Shown: positions 1 through 10,800, counted from the first letter of the stretch. The stretch is 64,000 nucleotides of DNA from Candidatus Nitrotoga sp. CP45 (GCA_945874105.1 CAMCFJ010000009.1:1-64000); one strand, 5' to 3'. Notes: generated by a model not told the origin, from the sequence alone. Program-made: numbers and translations.

Positions 1-147
1 TGAACACTCAGTCCCTGTTCCTGGATCATGCGCACAACTTCCAGTTTGAAATTGGTGTCGAATTTTTTTCGTTGCTTTGTCATGTAGTACTCCTCTGATG
101 GTGGATTTTCCACCTATCGGGGTGTCCGTGTAAATTAGACCACTACA
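1..147 (-). mobile_element. IS3-like insertion sequence end with start of transposase orfA (cut by window edge)
   Basis: The minus strand begins at 147 with the terminal sequence TGTAGTGGTCTAATTTACAC and reads to an ATG at 83 followed by MTKQRKKFDTNFKLEVVRMI, the N-terminus of an IS3/IS911-type OrfA, a helix-turn-helix protein that binds the element's ends. AGGAG sits just upstream of the ATG. The ORF is open to base 1, so whether the element is complete cannot be told. A near-identical end in the same orientation lies at 7480-7645. Confidence 0.75.
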
Positions 148-175
148 CAACGAAAGCAATCTTTAATCCTCCGTC

Positions 176-199
176 CCCTCTCCCACTTGTGGGAGAGGG
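176..199. repeat. Short perfect palindrome (11-bp arms)
   Basis: CCCTCTCCCAC and GTGGGAGAGGG form a perfect hairpin with a 2-nt loop, in the gene-free stretch between the IS end and the HD-GYP gene. The same CCCTCTCC...GGAGAGGG theme occurs in the larger dispersed repeats at 1758-1968 and 41712-41888, so this is probably a solo member of that family. The rest of 200-432 shows nothing I can name. Confidence 0.5.
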
Positions 200-432
200 C
201 TAGGGAGAGGGAAATAAAACAGCGCAGAACCTGGGAACCGTTAATAACTGACATATCCAGTAACACCTGGAACATTGAAATAAATTAAGCCGTCATCTGT
301 CGGGTTAACTACTGGAAAATATGATGAACCTGCCTGCACCCTGCGTAATCGCATGAAATAGGCGTAAACCGGGCGAATTTTATTTGCCCCTACGGGACAC
401 CGGATGTAACCGGACTTTTGTCAGGAAAACAC

Positions 433-1713
433 ATGAGCAAGAAGCCAATCGAGCCAGACCCGCTACGCACGCAAGCTGAAATGCAGCTTGCCCGCACGCC
501 TAAAAAGGGCGGGACGACGCGCTCTGCCGAAGAAACTCTGCACGAGCTCCAGGTGTATCAGATTGAACTGGAGACGCAGAACGAGGAGTTGCGGCAGGCA
601 CAGGTTGAACTGGAAAAATCTCGCGACCGATACGTGGATTTTTATGATTTTTCTCCCGTCGGCTATATCACCCTCAACCAGGAGGGCATGATCGACGAAA
701 TCAATCTTACCGGTGCCAAACTGCTCGGAATGGAACGCAGCAAGCTGGTACACCGCCACTTCTTTTCTTTCGTTGCCACCGAAGACCGCTACCGCTGGCA
801 TGTCCATTTTCTGTCTGTGCTAAACCACGACGATACAAAGGATTGTGAATTAATGCTTCGGCGCAATGACGAATCAAGCTTCTTTGCCCTGTTGCATTGC
901 TTGCTTCTGAAAAATAATGCAAAGGAATTATCGGTGCGCGTGGTAATGGGTGACATTTCCGAGCGGGTGCGGGCGGAGCTGGCGGTGCGGGAAAGCATGA
1001 AGGAGTTGGCTTTTCAGAACGAGGAGAAGAGCAAGCGGGCGGCAGAATTGGTAATTGCCAATACCGAGCGCGATCGCATGACCGATGCGCATGTGCGTGA
1101 CGTCGAACGGTTGCAGAAAAGCCTGGAGCAGTCAATCCAGGCCATCGCCGACACCGTGGAGGCACGCGATCCCTACACCGCCGGCCACCAGAGCCGCGTC
1201 AGCATACTGGCCGCAGCCATCGCGCAGGAGCTGGGCCTGACGGAGGAGGTGATCCACGGCATCCGCCTGGCCGCCACCATCCACGATCTGGGCAAGGTTC
1301 AAGTGCCCGCAGAAATCCTGGTCAAGCCGGGCAAGCTCAATGATCTCGAATTCATGCTCATGAAGACGCACCCGCAGGCCGGCTACGACATCCTCAAAGA
1401 CGTGGATTTCCCCTGGCCCATCGCCACGATGGTCTACCAGCATCACGAGAGACTGGACGGTTCGGGCTACCCGCTGGGTCTAAAGGGCGAGGCGATCCTG
1501 CTCGAAAGCCGCATCATGGCGGTGGCCGATGTGGTGGAGGCGATGGTCTCGTATCGACCATATCGGCCGGCACTGGGGATAGATGCTGCGCTGGCCGAGA
1601 TCGAACGCGGCCGTGGCAGCGCCTTCGACTCGGCAGCCGTCGACGCTTGCCTGAAATTGTTCCGCGAGGGACGGTTCGCGTTCAAGGCTGAAACGGGTCG
1701 CGGTAAGCAATGA
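433..1713 (+). CDS. PAS and HD-GYP domain protein, probable cyclic-di-GMP phosphodiesterase
   Basis: Predicted soluble signalling protein of 426 aa. A coiled coil (about residues 35-70, HELQVYQIELETQNEELR) leads into a PAS domain (about 70-185, beginning YDFSPVGYITLNQEG and ending VMGDISER), then a second coiled helix and a C-terminal HD-GYP domain. The HD pair is in HDLGK (about residue 283) and the GYP signature in HHERLDGSGYP (about 336). HD-GYP enzymes hydrolyse cyclic-di-GMP. No membrane segment is seen, so the PAS domain would sense a cytoplasmic signal. I chose ATG 433, preceded by AGGAAA, over an upstream TTG at 418. It stands alone, bounded by repeats. Confidence 0.85.
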   Translation: MSKKPIEPDPLRTQAEMQLARTPKKGGTTRSAEETLHELQVYQIELETQNEELRQAQVELEKSRDRYVDFYDFSPVGYITLNQEGMIDEINLTGAKLLGMERSKLVHRHFFSFVATEDRYRWHVHFLSVLNHDDTKDCELMLRRNDESSFFALLHCLLLKNNAKELSVRVVMGDISERVRAELAVRESMKELAFQNEEKSKRAAELVIANTERDRMTDAHVRDVERLQKSLEQSIQAIADTVEARDPYTAGHQSRVSILAAAIAQELGLTEEVIHGIRLAATIHDLGKVQVPAEILVKPGKLNDLEFMLMKTHPQAGYDILKDVDFPWPIATMVYQHHERLDGSGYPLGLKGEAILLESRIMAVADVVEAMVSYRPYRPALGIDAALAEIERGRGSAFDSAAVDACLKLFREGRFAFKAETGRGKQ

Positions 1714-1757
1714 CATCCGAATTCAAATTACTGAAATTCCCGATATTGGGTTAGTGG

Positions 1758-1968
1758 TGCCAATCGTAAATAACGAAACCTATTGTTTTGGATTTACCCG
1801 CAGCATGGCAGTTGAATTGATTACCCTCTCCCTAACCCTCCCCCGCAAGCGGGGGAGGGGACGATCACCCTCTCTCCCGCTTGCGGGAGAGAGTTGGAGA
1901 GAGGGTTGGCGTAACCGAGCATCACACCATGCAACGTATGTTTCGCAATTAACAGGTTGTGATACTAG
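1758..1968. repeat. Dispersed repeat, copy 1 (about 210 bp)
   Basis: This block runs from CGTAAATAACGAAACCTATT through GCAGCATGGCAGTTGA, a CCCTCTCC/GGAGAGGG palindromic core, and ends in ATGCAACGTATGTTTCGCAA and a short tail. The same order of segments occurs at 41712-41888 in the same orientation with scattered mismatches and a shorter core. It is non-coding, has no transposase and carries internal hairpins, so it resembles a REP/MITE-type element. It lies downstream of the HD-GYP gene, and in the second copy upstream of ppsA. Confidence 0.65.
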
Positions 1969-2012
1969 TGGTGCGTTTCAGCAAAACCACTGCTGTTCAA
2001 AACCACTACCCT

Positions 2013-2113
2013 ACCGTTCGCGGTGAGCTTGTCGAACCGTTGATCCCGCACCAATACCAGGCTTCGACAATGCCTTCAGTCCTGAGCAAAGTCGAAGGGT
2101 CAGCCCGAACGGA
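2013..2113. repeat. Inverted-repeat intergenic element with TTCGAC/GTCGAA arms, copy 1
   Basis: The outer ends CCGTTCG and CGAACGG face each other, with GAGCTTGTCGAA near the left arm and GTCGAAGGGTCAGCCCG near the right. It is related to the elements at 19234-19338 and 41521-41630 but more diverged. Non-coding. The remaining sequence 2114-2330 before tex shows no gene or clear promoter. Confidence 0.5.
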
Positions 2114-2330
2114 TTATTTGCATGAATTATTTCAGCGAAGCTTGTACATTTTGCTTCCGTTACACCCATTTAGAGTGCGCTATCCAATAACACACCCATT
2201 TACACCCAAAAACAGGCGGCATGAAATCAGGCTTATCGGCGACGCTGTTGGTAACAACCGGCGCTGTTTCGCGTAAAATTCCGAACGCTGTTCATACACC
2301 AAAATTCACAATCACTAAGTTAGTCACCCC

Positions 2331-4694
2331 ATGCTCCCATCCATTGAACAACGGCTCGCGGTAGAAATTGCTGCCAAGCCGGCACAGATTGCATCCGCTA
2401 TTGCCTTGTTGGATGAAGGTGCAACGGTTCCTTTCATCGCCCGTTATCGCAAGGAGGCGACCGGGGGATTGGACGATATCCAGTTGCGCTTGCTGGAAGA
2501 GCGTTTGCGCTATTTGCGTGAACTGGAAGAACGTCGCGCTACGATCATTACCTCGATTACCGAGCAGGGCAAGATGACCCCCGTGCTGCTGAATGCAATC
2601 ACGCATGCCGGGGATAAAACACATCTGGAAGATTTGTATCTGCCCTACAAACCCAAACGGCGCACCAAGGCGCAAATTGCGCTGGAGGCGGGGCTGGAGC
2701 CGCTTGCCGATGCATTGTTGGCTAATCCGATGTTGCAACCGGAACAGGAAGCAGCCCAATATCTGAAGCCGCCTTTTACCGTTGAGCAATGCGACAACCC
2801 CGGTGTGCCGGACGTCAAGGCGGCGTTGGATGGCGCACGCCAAATTTTGTTGGAACGCTTCGCGGAAGATGCCACTTTGCTGCAATCCCTGCGCGAATAT
2901 GTGCAAGAGCATGGCATCGTGGAATCCAAAGTGATCGAAGGCAAGGAAGAGCTTGCAGCGAAATATGCCGACTATTTTGATTACGCCGAATCGATCAAGA
3001 CTATTCCTTCGCACCGTACCTTGGCCGTATTACGGGGCCGTCGCGAGGAGTTGCTGAACGTGCGATTGCGTCTCGACAGCGAGGCAGACAAAGTCAATTG
3101 GAGCGCGCCTCACAATCCTTGCGAAATCCGTATTGCCAATCGTTTTGGCATTTCTCAGCAACATCGGCCAGCCGACATTTGGCTGATGGATACCGTGCGC
3201 TGGACATGGCGCGTAAAAAGTTTTTTGCATTTGGAATCCGAGTTGATGGGCGCATTGCGGGTCCGTGCGGAAACAGAGGCCATCAATGTATTCGCGCGTA
3301 ACCTGAAAGATTTGTTGCTGGCCGCCCCGGCCGGCCCGCGCGTCACGATGGGACTGGATCCGGGGATACGCACCGGGGTCAAGGTGGCGGTGGTGGATGA
3401 GACGGGGAAAGTAGTGGATACCGCCGTCATCTATCCGCATCAGCCGAGAAATGACTGGGAGGGTTCCTTGCATACCTTGGCAAAGTTGGCCGAAAAACAT
3501 CGCGTAGCAGTGATCGCTATCGGCAATGGCACAGCCTCGCGGGAGACAGACAAATTGGCGCTGGAGCTGATCAAACGCCATCCAGAATTGAAGCTGACCA
3601 ATGTCGTGGTGTCCGAAGCGGGCGCATCGGTTTATTCGGCATCCGAAATTGCCTCGCGTGAGCTGCCTGATATGGATGTATCACTGCGTGGCGCGGTGTC
3701 GATTGCACGACGTTTGCAAGACCCGTTGGCTGAACTGGTGAAGATTGATCCGAAATCGATTGGGGTCGGACAATACCAGCACGATGTCGGCCAATCGCAA
3801 TTGGCGCGTTCACTCGATGCCGTAGTTGAAGATTGCGTTAATGCCGTTGGCGTTGATGTTAATACCGCATCCGTTCCGCTGCTGGCGCGCGTTTCCGGGT
3901 TGAGCAGCAGTGTGGCGCAGGGAATTGTGGCTTACCGCGACATCAAGGGCATGTTCACCTCACGCGCTCAGTTACGCGAGGTTCCTCGCCTGGGCGAAAA
4001 AACCTTTGAGCAGGCAGCGGGATTCCTGCGCATCATGGGCGGCGACAATCCGCTCGATGCCTCTGCCGTCCATCCTGAATCCTATCCGTTGGTGCAACGT
4101 ATCCTCGCGGAGATCAAGCAGGATATCAAATCCGTGATTGGCAATAGTCAGTTATTGCACGCGCTCAATCCCGCCAAATATGTGAACGAGAAATTCGGCC
4201 TGCCGACGATTTCTGACATTCTGAAAGAACTAGAGAAGCCGGGGCGCGATCCGCGTCCTGAATTTACCACGGCCACTTTCAGGGAAGGCATAGAAAAATT
4301 GTCTGACTTGAAGCCGGACATGATCCTCGAAGGTGTCGTGACCAATGTTGCTGCCTTTGGTGCATTCGTGGATATTGGCGTGCATCAGGATGGCCTGGTA
4401 CATATTTCCGCGTTGTCGAATAGCTTCGTGAAAGATCCGCATGCGATCGTTAAAACGGGGCAAGTGGTGAAGGTGAAAGTGCTGGAAGTGGACGAAAAAC
4501 GCAAGCGCATCGCGCTCACCATGCGCTTGGCCGACGCTGCGCCGCAACCAAACAGCAAACCTGAACCCAGAAATATACAGAGACAACAGGATAGCCCAAG
4601 CCATACAAAGAGTGCAGTAAGAGACAAGCAACGAGAGCCTGCACGAACCGTACCCAGCGCGATGGCAGCCGCATTTTCAAAAATTAAAACGTAA
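2331..4694 (+). CDS. tex: Tex family RNA-binding transcription accessory protein
   Basis: The 787-aa product matches the Tex/RuvX-like family over its full length: an N-terminal helical domain ([31 protein letters not shown]), a YqgF-like RNase H fold starting [18 protein letters not shown] (about residue 340), a helix-hairpin-helix region ([19 protein letters not shown]), and a C-terminal S1 domain ([20 protein letters not shown], about 660-725). Tex proteins bind nucleic acid and influence transcription and translation. The tail after S1 is long and basic. No strong ribosome binding site is visible before the ATG. It is a single gene; chrA follows after about 70 bp. Confidence 0.95.
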   Translation: MLPSIEQRLAVEIAAKPAQIASAIALLDEGATVPFIARYRKEATGGLDDIQLRLLEERLRYLRELEERRATIITSITEQGKMTPVLLNAITHAGDKTHLEDLYLPYKPKRRTKAQIALEAGLEPLADALLANPMLQPEQEAAQYLKPPFTVEQCDNPGVPDVKAALDGARQILLERFAEDATLLQSLREYVQEHGIVESKVIEGKEELAAKYADYFDYAESIKTIPSHRTLAVLRGRREELLNVRLRLDSEADKVNWSAPHNPCEIRIANRFGISQQHRPADIWLMDTVRWTWRVKSFLHLESELMGALRVRAETEAINVFARNLKDLLLAAPAGPRVTMGLDPGIRTGVKVAVVDETGKVVDTAVIYPHQPRNDWEGSLHTLAKLAEKHRVAVIAIGNGTASRETDKLALELIKRHPELKLTNVVVSEAGASVYSASEIASRELPDMDVSLRGAVSIARRLQDPLAELVKIDPKSIGVGQYQHDVGQSQLARSLDAVVEDCVNAVGVDVNTASVPLLARVSGLSSSVAQGIVAYRDIKGMFTSRAQLREVPRLGEKTFEQAAGFLRIMGGDNPLDASAVHPESYPLVQRILAEIKQDIKSVIGNSQLLHALNPAKYVNEKFGLPTISDILKELEKPGRDPRPEFTTATFREGIEKLSDLKPDMILEGVVTNVAAFGAFVDIGVHQDGLVHISALSNSFVKDPHAIVKTGQVVKVKVLEVDEKRKRIALTMRLADAAPQPNSKPEPRNIQRQQDSPSHTKSAVRDKQREPARTVPSAMAAAFSKIKT

Positions 4695-4763
4695 AGCGCC
4701 GGTCGAAAATGCAATCATCGAAGCAGGTCGTGTATGCAATCTTCGACAACGGAGTGCCAACCC

Positions 4764-6128
4764 ATGAACCAACCTGACGCGCTCGCCACCGAGCACACCG
4801 ACACCGAACCTCAACCGGTGAGTTTCTGGCAAGCCTTTGCCTTCTGGCTCAAGCTTGGCTTAATCAGCTTCGGCGGGCCGGCAGGGCAGATAGCCACCAT
4901 GCATCAGGAACTGGTCGTGAACAGACGGTGGATTTCCGAGCGGCGATTCCTGCATGCGCTGAATTACTGCATGGTTTTGCCAGGCCCGGAAGCGCAGCAG
5001 CTCGCCACCTATATCGGCTGGTTGATGCATCGCACTTGGGGCGGTATCGCAGCGGGAGCCCTGTTCGTTCTGCCTTCGCTGCTGATCTTGATCGTGCTGT
5101 CGTGGGGCTATATCGCCTTCGGTAATTTACCGCTGGTTGCGGGGCTATTTTATGGCGTCAAGCCTGCCGTAACGGCCATCGTGGCTCAAGCGGCGTATCG
5201 CATCGGCTCGCGGGCGCTCAAGAATAATGTGCTTTGGGGAATTGCCGCTGCGTCCTTCGTCGCGATCTTTGCCCTCGATCTGCCGTTCCCTGCCATCGTG
5301 GCAGGGGCGGCCATCATCGGCTACATCGGGGGCCGCATCGCACCGGATAAATTCAAGGCTGGTGGCGGACATGGCAAGGCCGATAAATCCTTTGGCCCAG
5401 CGCTGATCGATGATGATACGCCAACGCCTGAGCACGCCCGTTTCCGTTGGGGCAGGTTGGTCAAGGTGGTCGTCGTTGGCGGTTCGTTGTGGGCGGTGCC
5501 GATGGGGCTGCTGAATGCCATTTACGGCTGGCATCACACGCTCACGCAAATGGGCTGGTTCTTCACCAAGGCTGCATTGCTGACCTTTGGCGGAGCCTAT
5601 GCGGTGCTGCCTTATGTGTATCAGGGCGCGGTCGGACACTATGGCTGGCTCACGCCCACGCAGATGATCGACGGCTTGGCGCTCGGTGAAACAACACCAG
5701 GGCCGCTCATCATGGTGGTGGCCTTCGTCGGCTTTGTCGGCGGCTACGTGAAAGCACTGTTCGGGCCGGACTCTTTGTTTCTCGCCGGTGCGGTGGCGGC
5801 CTCGCTGGTGACGTGGTTCACCTTTCTGCCTTCGTTCCTGTTCATCCTGGCGGGTGGCCCTTTGATCGAATCCACGCACGGCGACCTCAAGTTCACGGCA
5901 CCGCTGATGGCTATCACTGCCGCCGTGGTAGGCGTGATTCTCAATCTGGCGTTATTTTTTCTTTACCATGTACTGTGGCCGCAGGGATTTACTGGAACCT
6001 TCGATTGGATCTCGGCCGTCATCGCGCTGGCAGCAGCCGTCGCTTTGTTCCGCTTCAAGCGGAATGTCATCGAGGTGATCGTCGCCTGCGCGGCGGTCGG
6101 TTTGATCCTGAAAACCCTGATTCTGTGA
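4764..6128 (+). CDS. chrA: Chromate efflux transporter ChrA (long-chain, two CHR domains)
   Basis: The CHR family exports chromate from the cytoplasm by proton-driven antiport. The protein shows the duplicated architecture: N-terminal half with FGGPAGQIA and PGPEAQQLATYIGW, C-terminal half with FGGAYAVLPYV and TTPGPLIMVVAFVGFVGG, each with five to six hydrophobic segments. The hydrophilic linker (about residues 195-230) separates them. ATG 4764 is preceded by GGAG at 4751 with 9-nt spacing; an in-frame ATG at 4734 would add ten residues. A decayed chrB-like reading frame follows 8 bp after the stop, so this was probably a chrA-chrB operon. Confidence 0.92.
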   Translation: MNQPDALATEHTDTEPQPVSFWQAFAFWLKLGLISFGGPAGQIATMHQELVVNRRWISERRFLHALNYCMVLPGPEAQQLATYIGWLMHRTWGGIAAGALFVLPSLLILIVLSWGYIAFGNLPLVAGLFYGVKPAVTAIVAQAAYRIGSRALKNNVLWGIAAASFVAIFALDLPFPAIVAGAAIIGYIGGRIAPDKFKAGGGHGKADKSFGPALIDDDTPTPEHARFRWGRLVKVVVVGGSLWAVPMGLLNAIYGWHHTLTQMGWFFTKAALLTFGGAYAVLPYVYQGAVGHYGWLTPTQMIDGLALGETTPGPLIMVVAFVGFVGGYVKALFGPDSLFLAGAVAASLVTWFTFLPSFLFILAGGPLIESTHGDLKFTAPLMAITAAVVGVILNLALFFLYHVLWPQGFTGTFDWISAVIALAAAVALFRFKRNVIEVIVACAAVGLILKTLIL

Positions 6129-6136
6129 GATGAATT

Positions 6137-6349
6137 ATGAAGTGGATTACCCGTGAATGTCTGAAGATCGATCGCATTGCTTGTCCTTGGCTGATCGCAC
6201 GCTTCATCGTCAGGAAGAAAATGTTTTCAAGGTGGTATCCAAGCCGCTTTGCATCGATAAACTCCAGCAATGGGGGGATTCGTGGTGAATTTACAGGATG
6301 CTATAAAGTTTGGAAGAATTCTGCCGTAATAACTGCAACCGTGAGGTGA
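6137..6349 (+). pseudogene. Remnant of ChrB-type chromate resistance gene (5' end only)
   Basis: The first 25 residues, including CLKIDRIACPWLIARFI, match the start of the ChrB C-terminal domain family often encoded beside chrA. Similarity then stops. A +1 shift near 6215 restores a few family-like residues (ENVFKV), after which the frame is unrelated and ends at 6349. The normal protein is about 150 aa or longer; the remaining 70 codons lack the rest of the domain. It looks frameshifted and deleted, so ChrB function is probably lost here. Confidence 0.7.
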
Positions 6350-6528
6350 TTATTAGGATACGGCAGAGCGAACAATGACAACCAGCATCAATAAAAGCTG
6401 CGCTGTGTGAACGAAATCCAGTTTATTTTTTTCATCACACCCGTTTCCCCGCAAGCACTAACGGGGTCGCCTCTAAATAACATTATGAAAATGATTTCGG
6501 CAGTTAACTTGAAAGGGAAGATAGCTCC

Positions 6529-7368
6529 ATGTTTAATAAACTAGCTCTACTAGCTGAAAATTCAAAAATACAAAAACTCTCACTAGCTTTAATCTTCACG
6601 TCATTAAGCAGCCTTTCATTGGCCCAGCAAATACCTGGACTAAGCACAGTAAGTGGTCATGAGCTTGGACTAACAATTTCCAACTACTTCTACAAAGAGC
6701 AGAGCTTGGATGTCGATATTAAAGGCCAAAATAAAGGGGGTGTTGCTTACACAGGTACTCTTGCTTTCGGGGGTAACTGGTTTGCGAAGGCAGACTTAAG
6801 ATACGTTAATGGAAGAGTGGACTACTCTGGTTCAGGCACTTCAAAAGGAAACCCTGATTGGTACTATGACGCAAGAGGTCTTTTTGGTAAGGATTTCATT
6901 GTCTCCGGACATGTTATTGCTCCCTATGCAGGTTATGGATATAGGTATCTGTTCAATGATATTAGAGGAACCTCTACAACTGGGGCAGAAGGCTACAGAA
7001 GAGAAAGTAATTATTGGTATATACCGATAGGTATTAATCACAAAATGCACTTGACTGGCCATAGTAAATTGGAAACAATTATTGAATATGACCATCTCTT
7101 GGATGGTAAACAAGTATCCAGATTATCTGATGTTCCCGGCTATAGTGACGTTAAAAATAAACAGAATAAAGGTTATGGGTACCGCATATCTTCTGCATAT
7201 ATAGAGAATAATTGGGCTCTCGGACCATACTTCTACTATTGGAATATTAATCAATCAGAGATTGTTGATAGTTTTGTTGTAGTAAATGGGGTAACACAAA
7301 CATTCACCGCTTATGAGCCAAAAAATACCACTAAAGAGCTTGGGTTTAAGGTGTCATATAAATTTTGA
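6529..7368 (+). CDS. Predicted outer-membrane beta-barrel protein
   Basis: The 279-aa product starts with an extended signal peptide (hydrophobic LSLALIFTSLSSLSLA, cleavage likely before QQIPG). The mature part has alternating aromatic and polar strands such as HELGLTISNYFYKEQSLDVD and PYAGYGYRYLF and ends in VSYKF, the terminal phenylalanine typical of outer-membrane barrels. No specific family recognised. The gene is clearly AT-richer than chrA and the PBP gene beside it, and it sits against an IS fragment, which suggests horizontal acquisition. GGGAAG precedes the ATG. It stands alone. Confidence 0.7.
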   Translation: MFNKLALLAENSKIQKLSLALIFTSLSSLSLAQQIPGLSTVSGHELGLTISNYFYKEQSLDVDIKGQNKGGVAYTGTLAFGGNWFAKADLRYVNGRVDYSGSGTSKGNPDWYYDARGLFGKDFIVSGHVIAPYAGYGYRYLFNDIRGTSTTGAEGYRRESNYWYIPIGINHKMHLTGHSKLETIIEYDHLLDGKQVSRLSDVPGYSDVKNKQNKGYGYRISSAYIENNWALGPYFYYWNINQSEIVDSFVVVNGVTQTFTAYEPKNTTKELGFKVSYKF

Positions 7369-7410
7369 TTTATGGATAGCCGATGGAACCGGCGGCGGAT
7401 TTATTACTTG

Positions 7411-7432
7411 ACGCACTCAGTTTTGAGTGCGT
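7411..7432 (+). terminator. Hairpin terminator-like structure
   Basis: ACGCACTCA and TGAGTGCGT form a perfect 9-bp stem with loop GTTT, followed by TT, 42 bp after the stop of the outer-membrane protein gene. The T tract is short, so termination strength is uncertain. Confidence 0.55.
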
Positions 7433-7479
7433 TTCAAGCCCGGTAGTTCGGTAGCTCGGTTGGGCTTCATTTCGTTCAG

Positions 7480-7645
7480 CTAGACCTGGCTGACATGCTG
7501 AACGGTCAGTCCCTGTTCCTGGATCATGCGCACAACTTCAAGTTTGAAACTGGTGTCGTATTTCTTTCGTTGCTTTGTCATTTAGTACTCCTCTGATGGT
7601 GGATTTTCCGCCTATTGAGGTGTCCGTGTAAATTAGACCACTACA
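7480..7645 (-). mobile_element. Truncated IS3-like end with orfA fragment
   Basis: On the minus strand the terminal sequence begins at 7645 (TGTAGTGGTCTAATTTACAC) and the orfA start codon is at 7581. The reading frame gives MTKQRKKYDTSFKLEVVRMI and continues to QHVSQV, then meets TAG at 7480-7482. Intact OrfA proteins are about 90-100 aa, so only 33 residues remain. The element breaks off near 7484. It is the same element type and orientation as at 1-147, with a few base differences. Confidence 0.75.
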
Positions 7646-7648
7646 GAT

Positions 7649-7851
7649 AGCCTGATTGATGAGACCCGCTTGGGCTTCTTATTTTACTTGCTGCTGATTG
7701 CAGGACTAATGGCAGATAGGGATTCGATTCGATATGGCAACTGTCAAGCTGGGCGCTTAGCTTAATTGTGATAGGTAGCTTCAGCTCTGATGCTTATTTT
7801 GCTTCCAGCCTGGCTCATTTGTATGAGCAGGAAATGCAAAATAATTTTTAG
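7649..7851 (+). pseudogene. Fragment of a small membrane-protein gene, broken by IS insertion and a frameshift
   Basis: Immediately after the IS end the plus strand reads SLIDETRLGFLFYLLLIAGL in one frame to about 7730, then a second frame continues WQLSSWALSLIVIGSFSS and ends LAHLYEQEMQNNF-stop at 7851. Together they look like the C-terminal 65 or so residues of a two-helix membrane protein with one frameshift. The upstream part is absent at the IS boundary. Family not recognised. Confidence 0.35.
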
Positions 7852-7864
7852 CCCATTTCACCCA

Positions 7865-10800
7865 TTAAGGCAATTCATCCTCTGCCGGAACAGTTTGTTG
7901 GCTGGAATTAACAGCCGCATCTTCTCCCACATTTTTTGGCGAACCGTGTTTGACGATTGGTTTCGATGAGGTTTGTTCGGGCAGAGGTTGAGCCTTGTCA
8001 ATGAGCGGTTTTAAAGTGGGCAAGAGATGCTTCAAAACTTGCGTAGAGAGTGCTGAAGTAAACTGATAGTTAGCCGCGTCTGCGCCTGGCACAAATGCGG
8101 TCAGCGTTCCGAAAAATCGATCCCCGATGAAGAAAACAAAAGTGGCAGAGCGGTTGACCGCATGGGATTCCTTGATTACACCGGCCGAGGAAAAAGTGAC
8201 ATAACGATGATCGCCGGTTCCGGTTTTGCCGCCTATCGGAATCCAGGTGCCATCTTCTTTCACTATGGCGTGGGCGAGTCGCGATGCTGTGCCTTTTTCC
8301 ACTACTCCGGTCAATACGTCACGTACCGCAGCGGCCAGGTCGGGTGAGAACATTTTTTCGCCTTGGTCAGGGGTGTGTTCCACGATGGTTTCAAAGGGAG
8401 TGCCCGCTGCAAAATGCAGGCGTTCGATGAGCGTCACGGGTACTCGAACTCCATTATTCAGGATAATGCCCATCAGTTCGGCGAGTGCGGCAGGGCGGTC
8501 CGCCGAGCTGCCTATAGCCGTGGCTAGTGATGGTACAAGCGCATCGAAGGAATAGCCGAGGCGTTTCCAACTGCGGTGTATCTCCAGAAAAGCTTCCAGT
8601 TCCAACAGGCTGCGAATGCGGATGTCCTGTGCATTCTTGTGAATGGTCTTGAATAACCAGCGATAGACAGCCACACGCTCCTCGCCGCTGGCTTTGATTA
8701 CATCCTTATATTTCGCATTCGGGTGCTTGCTTAAATAGCGCACGAGCCATAGTTCCAGGGGGTGCGCAGCTGCGATATAACCTTGATCCGCCAGCGAGTA
8801 TTTGCCTGGCGCATAGCGCTGATATTGGTCATGGAGAATGCGCTCGTCCGACCCCAGAAGGCCAGGCAGACGGGATGTCATGAATTTATTGAACTGGGCG
8901 GGCGTAGCCTCAGAGTGAATATAACGGTAAGCGGCGGCAAGCCGGCGCGGCGTGTGGCGGAAGCTGGAAAAAAATATTTCGTCAATCTCGCTTGCTGTTT
9001 TATTCTTGTATTTAAGATAAAAGCGATTGATGAATTCCGTGCCTTCCTTGTCCGCAAATCGCATGAGGTATGTCTCGCGATCAGGATGGTCGGCATCCTT
9101 GAGTATCTTGGCAGATGAACCCTTGATGTCAAGCATATGGTAGCGCACGATATCGCGCATAAGGCGGATGTAAACGAGGTTGACGGAATTGAGCGTCGCT
9201 TCGCGCACACTCAGTATCCTGCGGTCATCTTCATGTTTAAAATTCTGGAAATAATGCGCTCCACCACCGGTAAAAAACTGCTCATCAGGGTTGGCAGAAT
9301 ATTTGCGTTCCAGGGCAGCGCCCAGCATGGCTGCCAAACTTTTATCCGTGTTGTGCTGTAAATATTCGATCGCCCAGCGACTGAGGACATCGTTCGGATC
9401 GCTCACTTCTTTATGTAACGCTTCCGCTTCGAGTGCGGCATATTTTTGATGCAGTGCTTCGATAATTTCAAGATACGTTACCAACGTCCTCAGTTTTGCT
9501 GTGGATCCAAGATCCAGCTTGGTGCCTTTATTGATGTCCAAGGGTTGATCGAAGTTGTCAGCCTGAATTCGAAATTTTGCACCCTGCGGCGTCAGCTCTG
9601 AAAGCGTGAAGCTGTAAATTATTTTGCCCGGATCCGCTTCGCCCAGCAGGCGATTGCCATAGAGTCCCGCAGCGCGTGCATATTCCGGGTCCTTGAGCTG
9701 ACGCAAGATATCGGTGGTCTTTTTTTGCAACTCGCCATCGAGCGTGCTTTGCACCGATAGATCCAGACGATCCAGCTCATACAAACGTTGAAGTCCCATT
9801 TGGGAAGCAAGACGTGCGCGCACCGCATTGGCAGCCTTGGAGGCAGAGAAATTTTTGGTTTCCTCCGGCACAGCGGCATTAAGGAAGCGAAGCGGTGCTT
9901 TCAGTGCAGCCTCACTGAGGCTGGGTGAAATTACGCCAGCCTGCGCCAGTACACGCAAGTGGCTATTGGTAAGCTCGTTCAGCGCTTTGCGGTCGCTAAT
10001 CAAATAACCGGAAGGCCTGCGCTGGGCGATCATGAGGCTTAGCACATGTTTATAGTAACGTGCTGCCTCGGCAAGGTTCGTGCCGCCAGCAGACCAGGCT
10101 TTCAGGATGCGATTGGTCTGTTCAAAATCCAGGCCGTACCATGCCCACAACCCGTCGCCCAGTCCGTTTGCTTCCCCGAAGCCTGAGGCGGCAGCAAGTG
10201 GAACCGTATTAAGATAATCGACTACGATCCGCTTGCGGGCAGGCATTGTTTCCTCCCCGTCCAGATAGGCGCGCACGGAGGCGGATGCGACCTGCTGCAT
10301 CTTGTCATGGGGGCTGAGGGTCATCCCGTGGGGAGAGTGCCGGTATTTCTCAATTTGAGTTGCCAGCGTGCTACCGCCCGGTACGTCGTGTTCGGGGCGA
10401 ACGAACTGAATCGCCTTGTCCAGCACTGCCTTCCCAAGCCGGGTCCATTCGATGGCAGGATTTTTTTTAGGTTGGGCCGGATCCAACAGCTCACGATTCT
10501 CGATAAATAGCAGGCTGTTCGTTACCAGCGGTGGAACAGATTCAAGGTTTTCATAAACGCGAGTGGGGAAAACAGCACGGTAAAGTGGCTGGCCGTTGCC
10601 ATCGACAATTTTGAGACCGGTCTGTGCTTTTTCCCGGTAGGGAACGAATAATCCTTGCTCAACGAGTTCCTTCATGCGCGGGGAAATTCTTGCCTGAGCT
10701 TGCACATGGAAGCCGCGTTCGGTCAGATTTTGAAGTAACTCTGGTAACCGACTATATCCAAGGCGCATGTCATATGGCCCTGCCTGTGGTAAATGTAAAC

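Noticed and set aside
1754..2276. Two frames of 90-105 codons between the HD-GYP gene and tex
   Set aside because: They lie inside dispersed non-coding repeats and have no start signals or familiar residues.
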